Of a stretch of 64,000 bases of DNA, positions 50,747 through 57,818 are shown piece by piece. This stretch comes from Trebonia sp036501515 (GTDB lineage: Bacteria; Actinomycetota; Actinomycetes; Streptosporangiales; Streptosporangiaceae), in the NCBI GenBank assembly GCA_036501515.1, contig DASYAD010000331.1, positions 24,959 through 88,958 of the forward strand, in the 5' to 3' direction. The first letter of the stretch is position 1. Each line of letters starts with the position of its first letter. Position numbers and translations under genes: made by a program. A model generated the notes under the pieces. That model had not been told where the DNA came from, did no database searches, and saw nothing but the letters and a program-made list of their open reading frames with translations.

Positions 50747-50812
50747 GCCGGCCGCGGACGACAGCAGAGGACGACGGCAAGGGACGACGGCCGAGGAAAA
50801 GGAGAAGAAGCG

Positions 50813-50836
50813 GTCAGCCGAACGGGGGCGGCTGAC
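50813..50836. terminator. Inverted repeat between convergent sulfur operon and MoxR-like gene
   Basis: GTCAGCCG and CGGCTGAC form an 8-bp perfect stem around an 8-nt loop. There is no T-run, so it would be a stem-only terminator or RNA-end stabiliser. Confidence 0.5.
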
Positions 50837-50860
50837 ACTTCACTCCCGCAGGGATCCGGT

Positions 50861-51766
50861 TCAGTCGTGCCTGACAACCGAGGACAGCCCGGCCTCCCGG
50901 ACCGCCTGCTCGTCTTCCGGGTACTTGACCACGACGCTGATCGTCCGCTCGGCCGCGTCGGCCGACAGCGACTGAGCGCCGAAGACCGTCAGTGCGCCCG
51001 CCCAGGTGATCGCCTCGGAGATGCCGGGCGCCTTGGTCAGGCCAAGCTCACGAAGCCGGGCCACGGCGACCGCCACCTCGCCGGCCAGGGGCGCGCTGGC
51101 GGCGGGCACCCGGCGCCTGATGATCTCGGCCACCCGCCGCGGGTCGGGGAAGCCGATCCAGTGGTAAAGGCAGCGCCGCTTGAGCGCGTCATGCAGGTCG
51201 CGGGTCCTGTTCGAGGTCAAGATCACCACCGGCGGCACCACGGCGTGCCGCGTGCCGAGCTCGGGAATCGTCACCGAGGACTCGGCGAGCATTTCGAACA
51301 AGAACGCCTCGAACTCGTCGTCGGCCCGGTCCACCTCGTCGATGAGCAGCACGGCGGGCCGCGGCCCCGGGTGGTCGAGCGCGGTCAGCAGCGGCCGCGA
51401 GAGCAGGAAATCCGCCCGGAACAGGTCGGTCTCCCGCAGCACCTCGTGCGTGGCCTCGGCCAGCCTGATGGCCAGCAGCTGCTTCGGGTAGTTCCACTCG
51501 TAGAGCGCCTCGGCCGCGGAGATGCCCTCGTAGCACTGCAACCGCACCAGGATGGTGTCGAGCGCTTGCGCGAGGGACTTGGCCGCCTGGGTCTTGCCTA
51601 CCCCGGGCTCGCCCTCGAGCAAGATGGGCTGGCCCATCCGCACCGCGAGGAACAGGGCCGCCGCCAGCTGGTCGCCCGCCAGGTAGCCGGCCGAGTCAAG
51701 CGCCCTGGTCAGGGCGGCCACGCCGGGGAACCGCTCGCCCATCTCGGCGGAAACTTCGCTGCTCAC
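50861..51766 (-). CDS. MoxR/CoxD-like AAA+ ATPase
   Basis: This 301-residue AAA+ ATPase has LEGEPGVGKTQ (Walker A, near 55), LLIDEVDRADDEFEAFL (Walker B, ~135) and VVILTSNRTRDLHDALKRRCLYHWIGFPD. It resembles CoxD-type ATPases that help metal-centre insertion into CO dehydrogenases, but no coxLMS or VWA-domain partner lies near. The GTG at 51766 has a TACACT box 8 nt upstream and no Shine-Dalgarno; the longer upstream frame is spurious. Possible link to molybdenum enzymes elsewhere in the genome. Confidence 0.8.
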   Translation of the reverse strand: MSSEVSAEMGERFPGVAALTRALDSAGYLAGDQLAAALFLAVRMGQPILLEGEPGVGKTQAAKSLAQALDTILVRLQCYEGISAAEALYEWNYPKQLLAIRLAEATHEVLRETDLFRADFLLSRPLLTALDHPGPRPAVLLIDEVDRADDEFEAFLFEMLAESSVTIPELGTRHAVVPPVVILTSNRTRDLHDALKRRCLYHWIGFPDPRRVAEIIRRRVPAASAPLAGEVAVAVARLRELGLTKAPGISEAITWAGALTVFGAQSLSADAAERTISVVVKYPEDEQAVREAGLSSVVRHD

Positions 51767-51774
51767 AAGGTGCG

Positions 51775-51780
51775 AGTGTA
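51775..51780 (-). promoter_or_regulatory. Candidate -10 box (leaderless start) of the MoxR-like gene
   Basis: On the minus strand TACACT lies 8 nt before the GTG at 51766, with no ribosome-binding site. Confidence 0.35.
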
Positions 51781-51836
51781 TCCGCACGGCTAACGGGACG
51801 TTTGCGGCAGCACCGGTCACCCCGGGCAGACGGGCG

Positions 51837-52301
51837 CTAACGTCCGCCGATGTCCTCGCTCCAGACTTCCGGGTAGCGGGCCTGGAACTCTTCCATCGCC
51901 GCGACGCAGCCTGGGTCGTCGACCAGCACGATCTCGACGCCCTTGGCGCGCAGGAAGCCGAGGTCGCCCGCGAACGTGCGCGCCTCGCCGACCACGACCC
52001 GGGGGATCTGGAACAGCAGGATGGCGCCGGTGCACATCTCGCACGGGGACAAGGTGGTGTAGAGGGTGGTGTCCGTGTAGACGGCGCGGCGCCCCGCGTT
52101 CCGCAGCGCCGAGATCTCGCCGTGCGCCACCGGGTCGCCCTGCTGCACCCGCTCGTTGTGCCCCGCGCCGAGCACCGTGCGGCCCGCCGCGAGCACCGCG
52201 CCGACCGGCACCCCGCCGGCCGCGAGGCCGGTTCGCGCCTGCTCGAGCGCCAGCGCGAGCAGTTCCCTGTCAACGTCGTCCGCACCGCGGTCATCGCTCA
52301 T
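51837..52301 (-). CDS. Cytosine/nucleoside deaminase of the yeast FCY1 type
   Basis: This 154-residue zinc deaminase has a catalytic HGE motif (VAHGEISALRNAGRR, ~61-75) and TLSPCEMCTGA (~86-96), which supply the three Zn ligands and proton-shuttling Glu. DTTLYTTLSPC and the C-terminal EDIGG closely resemble yeast cytosine deaminase. Expected to convert cytosine (or a related base) to uracil. Start ATG 52301, with TAACGT 8 nt upstream. The hypothetical gene upstream ends 11 bp before it. Confidence 0.88.
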   Translation of the reverse strand: MSDDRGADDVDRELLALALEQARTGLAAGGVPVGAVLAAGRTVLGAGHNERVQQGDPVAHGEISALRNAGRRAVYTDTTLYTTLSPCEMCTGAILLFQIPRVVVGEARTFAGDLGFLRAKGVEIVLVDDPGCVAAMEEFQARYPEVWSEDIGGR

Positions 52302-52309
52302 GGACGAAT

Positions 52310-52315
52310 ACGTTA
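52310..52315 (-). promoter_or_regulatory. Candidate -10 box (leaderless start) of the deaminase
   Basis: TAACGT on the minus strand lies 8 nt before the ATG at 52301 and overlaps the end of the upstream hypothetical gene, so the deaminase may have its own leaderless transcript. Confidence 0.35.
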
Positions 52316-52957
52316 CCGAGGCCCGCGCCTGCCCGAGTGACGCGGGTCGCGGCGGTCGGCCGCCTCCCGCGGCCGCGGGACCGCGCGCAGCCCGCGGCCG
52401 GCGGCAGGGCGGGCCCGCCGCCACTCGTACACGAGTTCGTCACCGGGCCGCAGCCGTGCCCACCGGGCTGCCTCGACCTGGAGCGCGCTGGCCGCGGCGG
52501 CGAGCGCGGCGGCCGACGGGAGCGCGACCACGGCCGCGGGGTCCGCGCCAGGCTCGGCCACCGGGACGGCCGACAGCCTGGCCCTGGCCAGGCGCTCAAT
52601 CTGCTGGCTGGACGGGTCGGCAAGCACCGCGACGGCCTCGACCAGGTTGGCCAGCAGCTCGGCCCGCATGACCCGGTCCCGCTGGGTCCGCTTCAGCTCG
52701 TCAGAACGGTCGGCCGCATGCGGCGGGCGGCGGCCCCGCACATGCTCCATGCTCGTGTAGACGATCCCCGCGGCGATGCCGCCCCAGATCCCGTCGGTGA
52801 TGCCGAGTTCACGTTCCACCACCAGGTGGCGCAGGTCGTGCGGCACCTCGGGGCCGGACCGGCCGGACTCCCGCAGGTGGTAGACCACGCCGTCGTCGCG
52901 CTCGATGACCGAGTATGCGCTGGCGTGCGCGGGGAACCGGCGGAACGTGATTCGCAT
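52313..52957 (-). CDS. Conserved hypothetical protein
   Basis: This 214-residue soluble protein begins RITFRRFPAHASAYSVIERDDGVVYHLRESGRSGPEVPHDLRHLVVERELGITDGIWGGIAAG, which looks like a conserved domain. A helical region and a Pro/Arg-rich low-complexity tail follow. I do not recognise the family. It probably forms a two-gene unit with the deaminase, although that gene may also start independently. Start ATG 52957. Confidence 0.6.
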   Translation of the reverse strand: MRITFRRFPAHASAYSVIERDDGVVYHLRESGRSGPEVPHDLRHLVVERELGITDGIWGGIAAGIVYTSMEHVRGRRPPHAADRSDELKRTQRDRVMRAELLANLVEAVAVLADPSSQQIERLARARLSAVPVAEPGADPAAVVALPSAAALAAAASALQVEAARWARLRPGDELVYEWRRARPAAGRGLRAVPRPREAADRRDPRHSGRRGPR

Positions 52958-53022
52958 AGGCCCACTATGCGCAGCTCGTCCGCCTGCGGCCTAACTATTT
53001 TCCACCGGCGCTCAGCAGGCGC

Positions 53023-53028
53023 TACTGT
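53023..53028 (+). promoter_or_regulatory. Candidate -10 box (leaderless start) of the YbaK gene
   Basis: TACTGT sits 8 nt before the GTG at 53037; no Shine-Dalgarno. Confidence 0.4.
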
Positions 53029-53036
53029 GACCGTTC

Positions 53037-53528
53037 GTGGCAGGACGAGGCACTACCGCGACGATCGCACTGGAACGGGCGAAGATCCCGTTCACGCTGC
53101 GCGAGTACCCGCACGACCCCAGGTCGGGGTCGTACGGCCTTGAGGCGAGCGACGCGCTCGGCGTGCCGCCTGAGCGGGTGTTCAAGACCCTCGTCGCCGC
53201 CGTCGAGGGCCTGCGAGGGGCGCGGCTGGCGGTCGGCGTGGTGCCGGTGCACCGCCAGCTTGACCTGAAGGCCCTGGCCGCCGCCGTCGGCGGCAAGAAG
53301 GCGGTGCTGGCCGAGGTCACCGCGGCTGAGCGCGCCACCGGCTACGTGGCGGGCGGCATCTCACCGGTCGGGCAGCGCAGGCGGCTGCCGGTCGTGCTCG
53401 ACGAGTCGGCGCTGCTGCTCGGCACGCTGCTGTGCAGCGCCGGCCGCCGCGGGCTTGAGATCGAGATCGCACCGGCCGACCTGGTGCGCGCGGCCGGCGC
53501 GACGGTGGCCGCGATAGCCGCGGGATAA
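53037..53528 (+). CDS. Cys-tRNA(Pro) deacylase, YbaK/EbsC family
   Basis: This 163-residue editing protein removes cysteine misattached to tRNA-Pro. The catalytic-site Lys lies in VFKTLVAAV near residue 46. KALAAAVGGKKAVLAEV, GGISPVGQRRRLPVVLDESAL and the C-terminal EIEIAPADLVRA match the family. Length normal. GTG start at 53037. Confidence 0.92.
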   Translation: MAGRGTTATIALERAKIPFTLREYPHDPRSGSYGLEASDALGVPPERVFKTLVAAVEGLRGARLAVGVVPVHRQLDLKALAAAVGGKKAVLAEVTAAERATGYVAGGISPVGQRRRLPVVLDESALLLGTLLCSAGRRGLEIEIAPADLVRAAGATVAAIAAG

Positions 53529-53556
53529 GCGGCGCCCGGCCGTCCGGCCAGCGAAG

Positions 53557-54618
53557 TCAGTCTTCTGAGCGAACGGTGGTCTCGTCCTGCTTCGCCGACG
53601 TGGCGTCCTGGTCGAGCGGTACCGCATCGTTGGCGGCCGCCGGCAGCGGGTCCCGGCCGGACAGCTCGTCGCCGAGCCCCGCCGGCGCGGGATCCGCCCC
53701 GTCAGCGCTGTCCTTCTCGTCGGCGGCGATCTCCTCCGGGCTCGCCTCCGTGGCGCCCGCCGCCTCAGGAGCTCCAGGGGGCAGCACCGTGTACGTTCGT
53801 TCCGGCCGTAGCTGCGCGAACACGAACCAGGCGACGCCGATGACCGTCAGGGCGACCGCGACGAACATGTTCAGCCGCAGGCCGAGGAAGTACTCGGAGG
53901 AGTCGATCCTGATCGTCTCCTCGAAGATCCGGTACGCCGAGTAGCCCGCCACGTAGAGCGCGAACAGGCCCCACGGCTTGATCTTGGCGTGATGCCCGAG
54001 CCAGACCAGGAAGGCCGCCAGTGCCAGGTCCCAGATCAGCTCGTAAAGGAACGACGGCTGGAAGGTCGCGAAGTGCAGGTCCGATGCCGGGATGCCGCTC
54101 GACACGCGGTACGGGTACGGGATCTCAAGGCCCCACGGCAGCGTCGTCGGCTTGCCGAAAAGTTCCTTGTTGAAGTAGTTGCCGATCCGTCCGACCGCCT
54201 GGGCGACGAGCAGCGCGGGGGCGATGGCGTTGGCGAACGGGCCCACGGTGATGCCCAGCCGGTGCAGCCGCCAGGCGCCGACGGCGGCTGCCAGCGCCAC
54301 GCCGCCCCAGATGCCGAGTCCGCCCGTCCACACGGCGAAAATGCCGTACCAGACGTGCGGAATGTCGTCCGGGGTGGTGATGTCGAAGTAGATCCGGCCG
54401 CCGATGATTCCCGCGGGCACCACCCAGAGGGCGATGTCGTTGACGAGATCAGGGTCGCCGCCGAGCGCGCGCCAGCGCCGCCGGGTGATGAGGATCGCCA
54501 GCGTGATGCCGATGATGTACCCGAGCGCGTAGAAGTGAATGTCGAGCGGGCCGACGTGAAAACTGCTGATCGGCGGGCTCGGGATGAATTGCGCCAGCGC
54601 GCCGGTGCCACTCGCCAT
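53557..54618 (-). CDS. lgt: Prolipoprotein diacylglyceryl transferase
   Basis: Lgt attaches diacylglycerol to the lipobox Cys of prolipoproteins. This 353-residue protein has seven membrane helices and the Lgt signature VGRIGNYFNKELFG near 145-158, and QPSFLYELIWD near 195. An acidic C-terminal extension of ~75 residues (EASPEEIAADEKD...) is typical of actinobacterial Lgt. The ATG at 54618 lies 7 nt after TAGTCT and opens the conserved N-terminus; an upstream start at 54678 lacks support. Lnt is encoded 20 kb away. Confidence 0.93.
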   Translation of the reverse strand: MASGTGALAQFIPSPPISSFHVGPLDIHFYALGYIIGITLAILITRRRWRALGGDPDLVNDIALWVVPAGIIGGRIYFDITTPDDIPHVWYGIFAVWTGGLGIWGGVALAAAVGAWRLHRLGITVGPFANAIAPALLVAQAVGRIGNYFNKELFGKPTTLPWGLEIPYPYRVSSGIPASDLHFATFQPSFLYELIWDLALAAFLVWLGHHAKIKPWGLFALYVAGYSAYRIFEETIRIDSSEYFLGLRLNMFVAVALTVIGVAWFVFAQLRPERTYTVLPPGAPEAAGATEASPEEIAADEKDSADGADPAPAGLGDELSGRDPLPAAANDAVPLDQDATSAKQDETTVRSED

Positions 54619-54625
54619 GGCCCTG

Positions 54626-54631
54626 AGACTA
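54626..54631 (-). promoter_or_regulatory. Candidate -10 box (leaderless start) of lgt
   Basis: TAGTCT on the minus strand sits 7 nt before the lgt ATG; no ribosome-binding site. Confidence 0.4.
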
Positions 54632-54688
54632 CCGCCCGCCCCCGTGGTCTGGGGACGTTGGTCCTTGGACCGCCCCATTCCGGGCGCA

Positions 54689-54694
54689 TAACGT
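54689..54694 (+). promoter_or_regulatory. Candidate -10 box (leaderless start) of the DevR-like gene
   Basis: TAACGT is 7 nt before the ATG at 54702 and no Shine-Dalgarno is present. Confidence 0.35.
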
Positions 54695-54701
54695 CTTTGC
54701 T

Positions 54702-55382
54702 ATGGGAACCCCAGCCAGCGACAGCGACACCGACGCGGGCGGCAGCAAGCCGATCACCGTATTCCTGCTCGACGATCACGAGATCGTCAGGCGCGGCGTC
54801 CGCGACATGCTCGAGGCCGAAGGCGACATCAAGGTGACCGGCGAGGCCGGCACCGCGGCGGCGGCGCTGGCCAGGATCCCGGCCCTGCGGCCAGACGTCG
54901 CGGTGCTCGACGTGCGGCTGCCTGACGGCGACGGAGTGACCGTCTGCCGCGAAATCCGCTCCGCTCTGCCCGGGGTGGCCTGCCTGATGCTCACCTCCTT
55001 CGCCGACGACGACGCGCTGATGGACGCCGTGATGGCCGGCGCCGCCGGGTACGTGCTCAAGCAGATCCGCGGGACCGACCTGGTCGGCGCCGTCCGCACG
55101 GTAGCGACCGGGCAGTCGATGCTCGACCCGCGCGCGGCCAGTCAGCTGATGGCCCGGCTGCGCGGCCAGACCGCAAGGCAGGACCCGCTGGCCGGGCTGA
55201 CGCCGCAGGAGAAGCGGATACTCGAGCTGATCGGGGAGGGGCTCACCAACCGGCAGATCGGCGAGCAGCTGTTCCTGGCGGAGAAGACGGTCAAGAACTA
55301 CATCTCGGGCCTGTTCGCCAAGCTCGGCATGGAGCGCCGCACCCAGGCCGCCGCCTATGCCGCCCGGATATTCGGCCGCTAG
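54702..55382 (+). CDS. DevR/DosR-like LuxR-family response regulator
   Basis: This 226-residue protein has a receiver (LLDDHEIVRRGVRDMLEAEGDI, phospho-Asp in VAVLDVRLPDGDG near 71, Lys in GYVLKQIRGTDL) and a LuxR HTH (LTPQEKRILELIGEGLTNRQIGEQLFLAEKTVKNYISGLFAKLGMERR). The strong match to DevR wording (VLDVRLPDGDGVTVCREIRS, YVLKQIRG) supports this family, which governs hypoxia/nitric oxide dormancy in mycobacteria. The GAF kinase gene is convergent. Confidence 0.9.
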   Translation: MGTPASDSDTDAGGSKPITVFLLDDHEIVRRGVRDMLEAEGDIKVTGEAGTAAAALARIPALRPDVAVLDVRLPDGDGVTVCREIRSALPGVACLMLTSFADDDALMDAVMAGAAGYVLKQIRGTDLVGAVRTVATGQSMLDPRAASQLMARLRGQTARQDPLAGLTPQEKRILELIGEGLTNRQIGEQLFLAEKTVKNYISGLFAKLGMERRTQAAAYAARIFGR

Positions 55383-55399
55383 GCCGGCCGCCACCCTGG

Positions 55400-57094
55400 T
55401 CAGCGCAACGGGTACCGTGCCGGCGCCGGGAGCGGACCGTCCCGCGGCTCGGCCGGCTCCTCCGGCGGCACCGGGACCTGCCATTCAAGCTCGGTACCGC
55501 CGCCGTCGGCCGGCGCGATCCGCAGCCTCCCGCCCAGGTTGACCGCCCGGTCAGCCATGTTGGCGAGCCCGCTGCGCCGTGCACCAGGCCGCATTCCCCG
55601 TCCGTTGTCCCTGACGGTCACCGTCAGCACACCGGAGGCGTCGGTGTCGACGGTCACGTCCACCCTGGTCGCGCCCGAGTGCCTGGCCGCGTTAGACAGC
55701 GCCTCCCGCAGCACCGCGAGTACCTGTTCCGACAGCTCGCCGGTGCCCTGGGAGTCAAGCCCGCTGCCCAGGCGGAGCGCGGGGGCGAAGCCGAGCATCT
55801 CGGTCATCTCGTCGGCCAGCGCCACGATTTCGGCCCGCAGCCGCGGCTCGCGAACCCGGCCGCGGGACTGCAGCGCGAAGATCGTCGCCCTGATGTCCCT
55901 GATCGTGTCGTCCATCGCGTCAACCGCGTTGCGTACCCGGTCGGCGACCTCCGGGCGGCTGATCATCGGCATCGTGCCCTCAAGCGACATGCCGGTCGCG
56001 TAGAGCCGCTGGATCACCAGGTCGTGCAGGTCCCTGGCGATCCGGTCCCTGTCCTCGAACACTGACAGCCGCTCGGCGTCGGCCCGGCGGTCCGCGAGCT
56101 CGAGGGCGACGGCCGCCTGCGCGGCGAAGGCGGCGACGACGCTGAGCGCGTCCGGCGGCAGCGGCGGCCTGCCCTGCGCGCGCCCGACGGTCAGCACGCC
56201 GCGCACGTGGCCCGGCGTCCCCAGCGGGAACAGCGCCGCGTGGCCGATATGTCCCATCGGCAGCCTGGTCACGTCGGAGGTCCGCGGGTCGGTGGCGAAG
56301 TCCGCCACCGTGACCGGCGCTCCGGTCGTCAGGACCTGGCCGGACAGCGACTGGCCGGCCGGCACGACGAGGCCGCGTGCCTCGGCCGCACCGTCTCCCT
56401 CGGCGTACTCGAGGGTGAGCCTGCGCCCTTCCTCGTCAGGCAGCGCCAGCGTGACCAGGTCCGCGCCCGACAGGTCGAGCGCCTGCCTGGTGAGATCGGC
56501 CAGCACGGTGCCCGCGGGCGCGCCGGAAAGCAGTGCGATCGTCAGCTCGCTGCTCGCCCGCAGCCAGTGCTGCTGCCGCCTGGCCTCCTCGTAGAGCCGG
56601 GCGTTTTCCACCGCGACGCCTGCCGCGGCGCCGAGCGCGGTCAGCATGGCCTCGTCGTCCTCGGTGAACTCGCCTCCGCCGCGCTTCTCGGTCAGGTACA
56701 GGTTGCCGAACACCCGGTCCCTGACTCGCACGGGCACGCCGACGAAGGACACCATCGCCGGGTGGCCGGCCGGGAACCCCGACGATTCCTGATGCGCCGC
56801 GATGTCGGCCAGCCGCAGCGGACGCGGCTCCCTGACAAGCAGGCCGAGCAGCCCTTGTCCTTCTGGCCAGTGGTGAATCCGGCTGATTTCCCCGTCGTCG
56901 AGCCCGACGGGGATGAACTCGATCAGCCGCTGCTCCGCGCCGATCACCCCGAGGGCCCCGTACCTGGCGTCAACCAGGTCGACCGCCGCCTCGACGATCC
57001 GCCGCAGCATCGCCTCCAGGTCCAGGCCTGAACCGACCGCCACCACCGCGTCGAGCAGCCCGCGGGGCAGCAGGCCGCCTCCCGCGTTCTCCAT
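55400..57094 (-). CDS. DevS/DosS-like sensor kinase with two GAF domains
   Basis: This 564-residue cytosolic kinase has GAF1 at ~20-165, including FPAGHPAMVSFVGVPVRVRDRVFGNLYLTEK, almost the wording of the heme-binding GAF of DosS. GAF2 spans ~185-340, followed by HisKA_3 (RDLHDLVIQRLYATGM, phospho-His) and HATPase_c. It may sense O2, NO or redox via heme; the candidate axial His is in AGHPAM. It is convergent with the DevR-like gene 17 bp away and divergent from an Rv1733c homologue, so the three form an island. Confidence 0.9.
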   Translation of the reverse strand: MENAGGGLLPRGLLDAVVAVGSGLDLEAMLRRIVEAAVDLVDARYGALGVIGAEQRLIEFIPVGLDDGEISRIHHWPEGQGLLGLLVREPRPLRLADIAAHQESSGFPAGHPAMVSFVGVPVRVRDRVFGNLYLTEKRGGGEFTEDDEAMLTALGAAAGVAVENARLYEEARRQQHWLRASSELTIALLSGAPAGTVLADLTRQALDLSGADLVTLALPDEEGRRLTLEYAEGDGAAEARGLVVPAGQSLSGQVLTTGAPVTVADFATDPRTSDVTRLPMGHIGHAALFPLGTPGHVRGVLTVGRAQGRPPLPPDALSVVAAFAAQAAVALELADRRADAERLSVFEDRDRIARDLHDLVIQRLYATGMSLEGTMPMISRPEVADRVRNAVDAMDDTIRDIRATIFALQSRGRVREPRLRAEIVALADEMTEMLGFAPALRLGSGLDSQGTGELSEQVLAVLREALSNAARHSGATRVDVTVDTDASGVLTVTVRDNGRGMRPGARRSGLANMADRAVNLGGRLRIAPADGGGTELEWQVPVPPEEPAEPRDGPLPAPARYPLR

Positions 57095-57206
57095 GCGCCT
57101 ACTTTATCGGGACGCCGGCCAGCGGCTAAAGTGCCGGCCCGGTGGGCAGGAAACCACCTACGCTTGCTACTCAGTGACACCACGTTGTAGCAGTGGGGAG
57201 TTGACT

Positions 57207-57818
57207 ATGTCCGGCGGTATCACCGGAAATGACGGGCGCTGGCTGTGGCGGACGGTCCGTGGCCTGCGGCCCGACCGCAATCCGCTGCGCCGCCGCACCG
57301 ACCGCATCGAGGCCTGCCTGCTGGCCGGCCTGTTCGCGGCGGGGGCGGCGGCGGTACCGTTCGCCGCGCAGGCGGCCAGCCGGGCCGCTTACCTGAGCGG
57401 GCTGCACGCGCGGCAGGAGCAGCTGGCGGCCAGGCACCAGGTGCAGGCCGTCCTCACCGAGGCGGCGGGCCACATCGGCGGGTACTCGCTGACCTCCGCC
57501 GTTCTGGCCAAGGCAAGCTGGACATCAGCCGACGGGGTGCGCCGTTCCGGTGAGGTGCCGGCCAGGCCGGATAGTCCCACGGGGACGGTGGTGCCGGTAT
57601 GGACCGACCCGAACGGCTACCTGGTCAGCCCGCCGCTGCTGATGTCGGAGGTCACCGGCGACGCCGACGCGGCGCGGGCCGGCGCGGTGGCCGGAGTCGT
57701 CGTCGTCTGCGTGGCCGGGGCCGCGGCCACCCGGCAGCTGGTTAACCGCCGCCGGATGGCCGCCTGGGAAGCCGACTGGCTGGTTACGGCGCGGACGTGG
57801 AACCGTCAGCGGTGGTAA
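57207..57818 (+). CDS. Rv1733c-family membrane protein
   Basis: This 203-residue protein has two membrane helices, one at ~33-55 and one at ~148-170. RNPLRRRTDRIEACLLAGL and the extracytoplasmic block WTSADGVRRSGEVPARPDSPTGTVVPVWTDPNGYLV parallel Mycobacterium Rv1733c, a DosR-regulon antigen. ATG at 57207 with GGGGAG 6 nt upstream; the longer upstream frame is spurious. Its end overlaps the FtsH gene by 35 bp on the other strand. A GGGAC half-site at 57115 is only a weak DosR-box resemblance. Confidence 0.8.
   Translation: MSGGITGNDGRWLWRTVRGLRPDRNPLRRRTDRIEACLLAGLFAAGAAAVPFAAQAASRAAYLSGLHARQEQLAARHQVQAVLTEAAGHIGGYSLTSAVLAKASWTSADGVRRSGEVPARPDSPTGTVVPVWTDPNGYLVSPPLLMSEVTGDADAARAGAVAGVVVVCVAGAAATRQLVNRRRMAAWEADWLVTARTWNRQRW

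Noticed and set aside
57095..57206. DosR box before the Rv1733c-like gene
   Set aside because: Only a GGGAC half-site is visible; the symmetrical partner half does not match.
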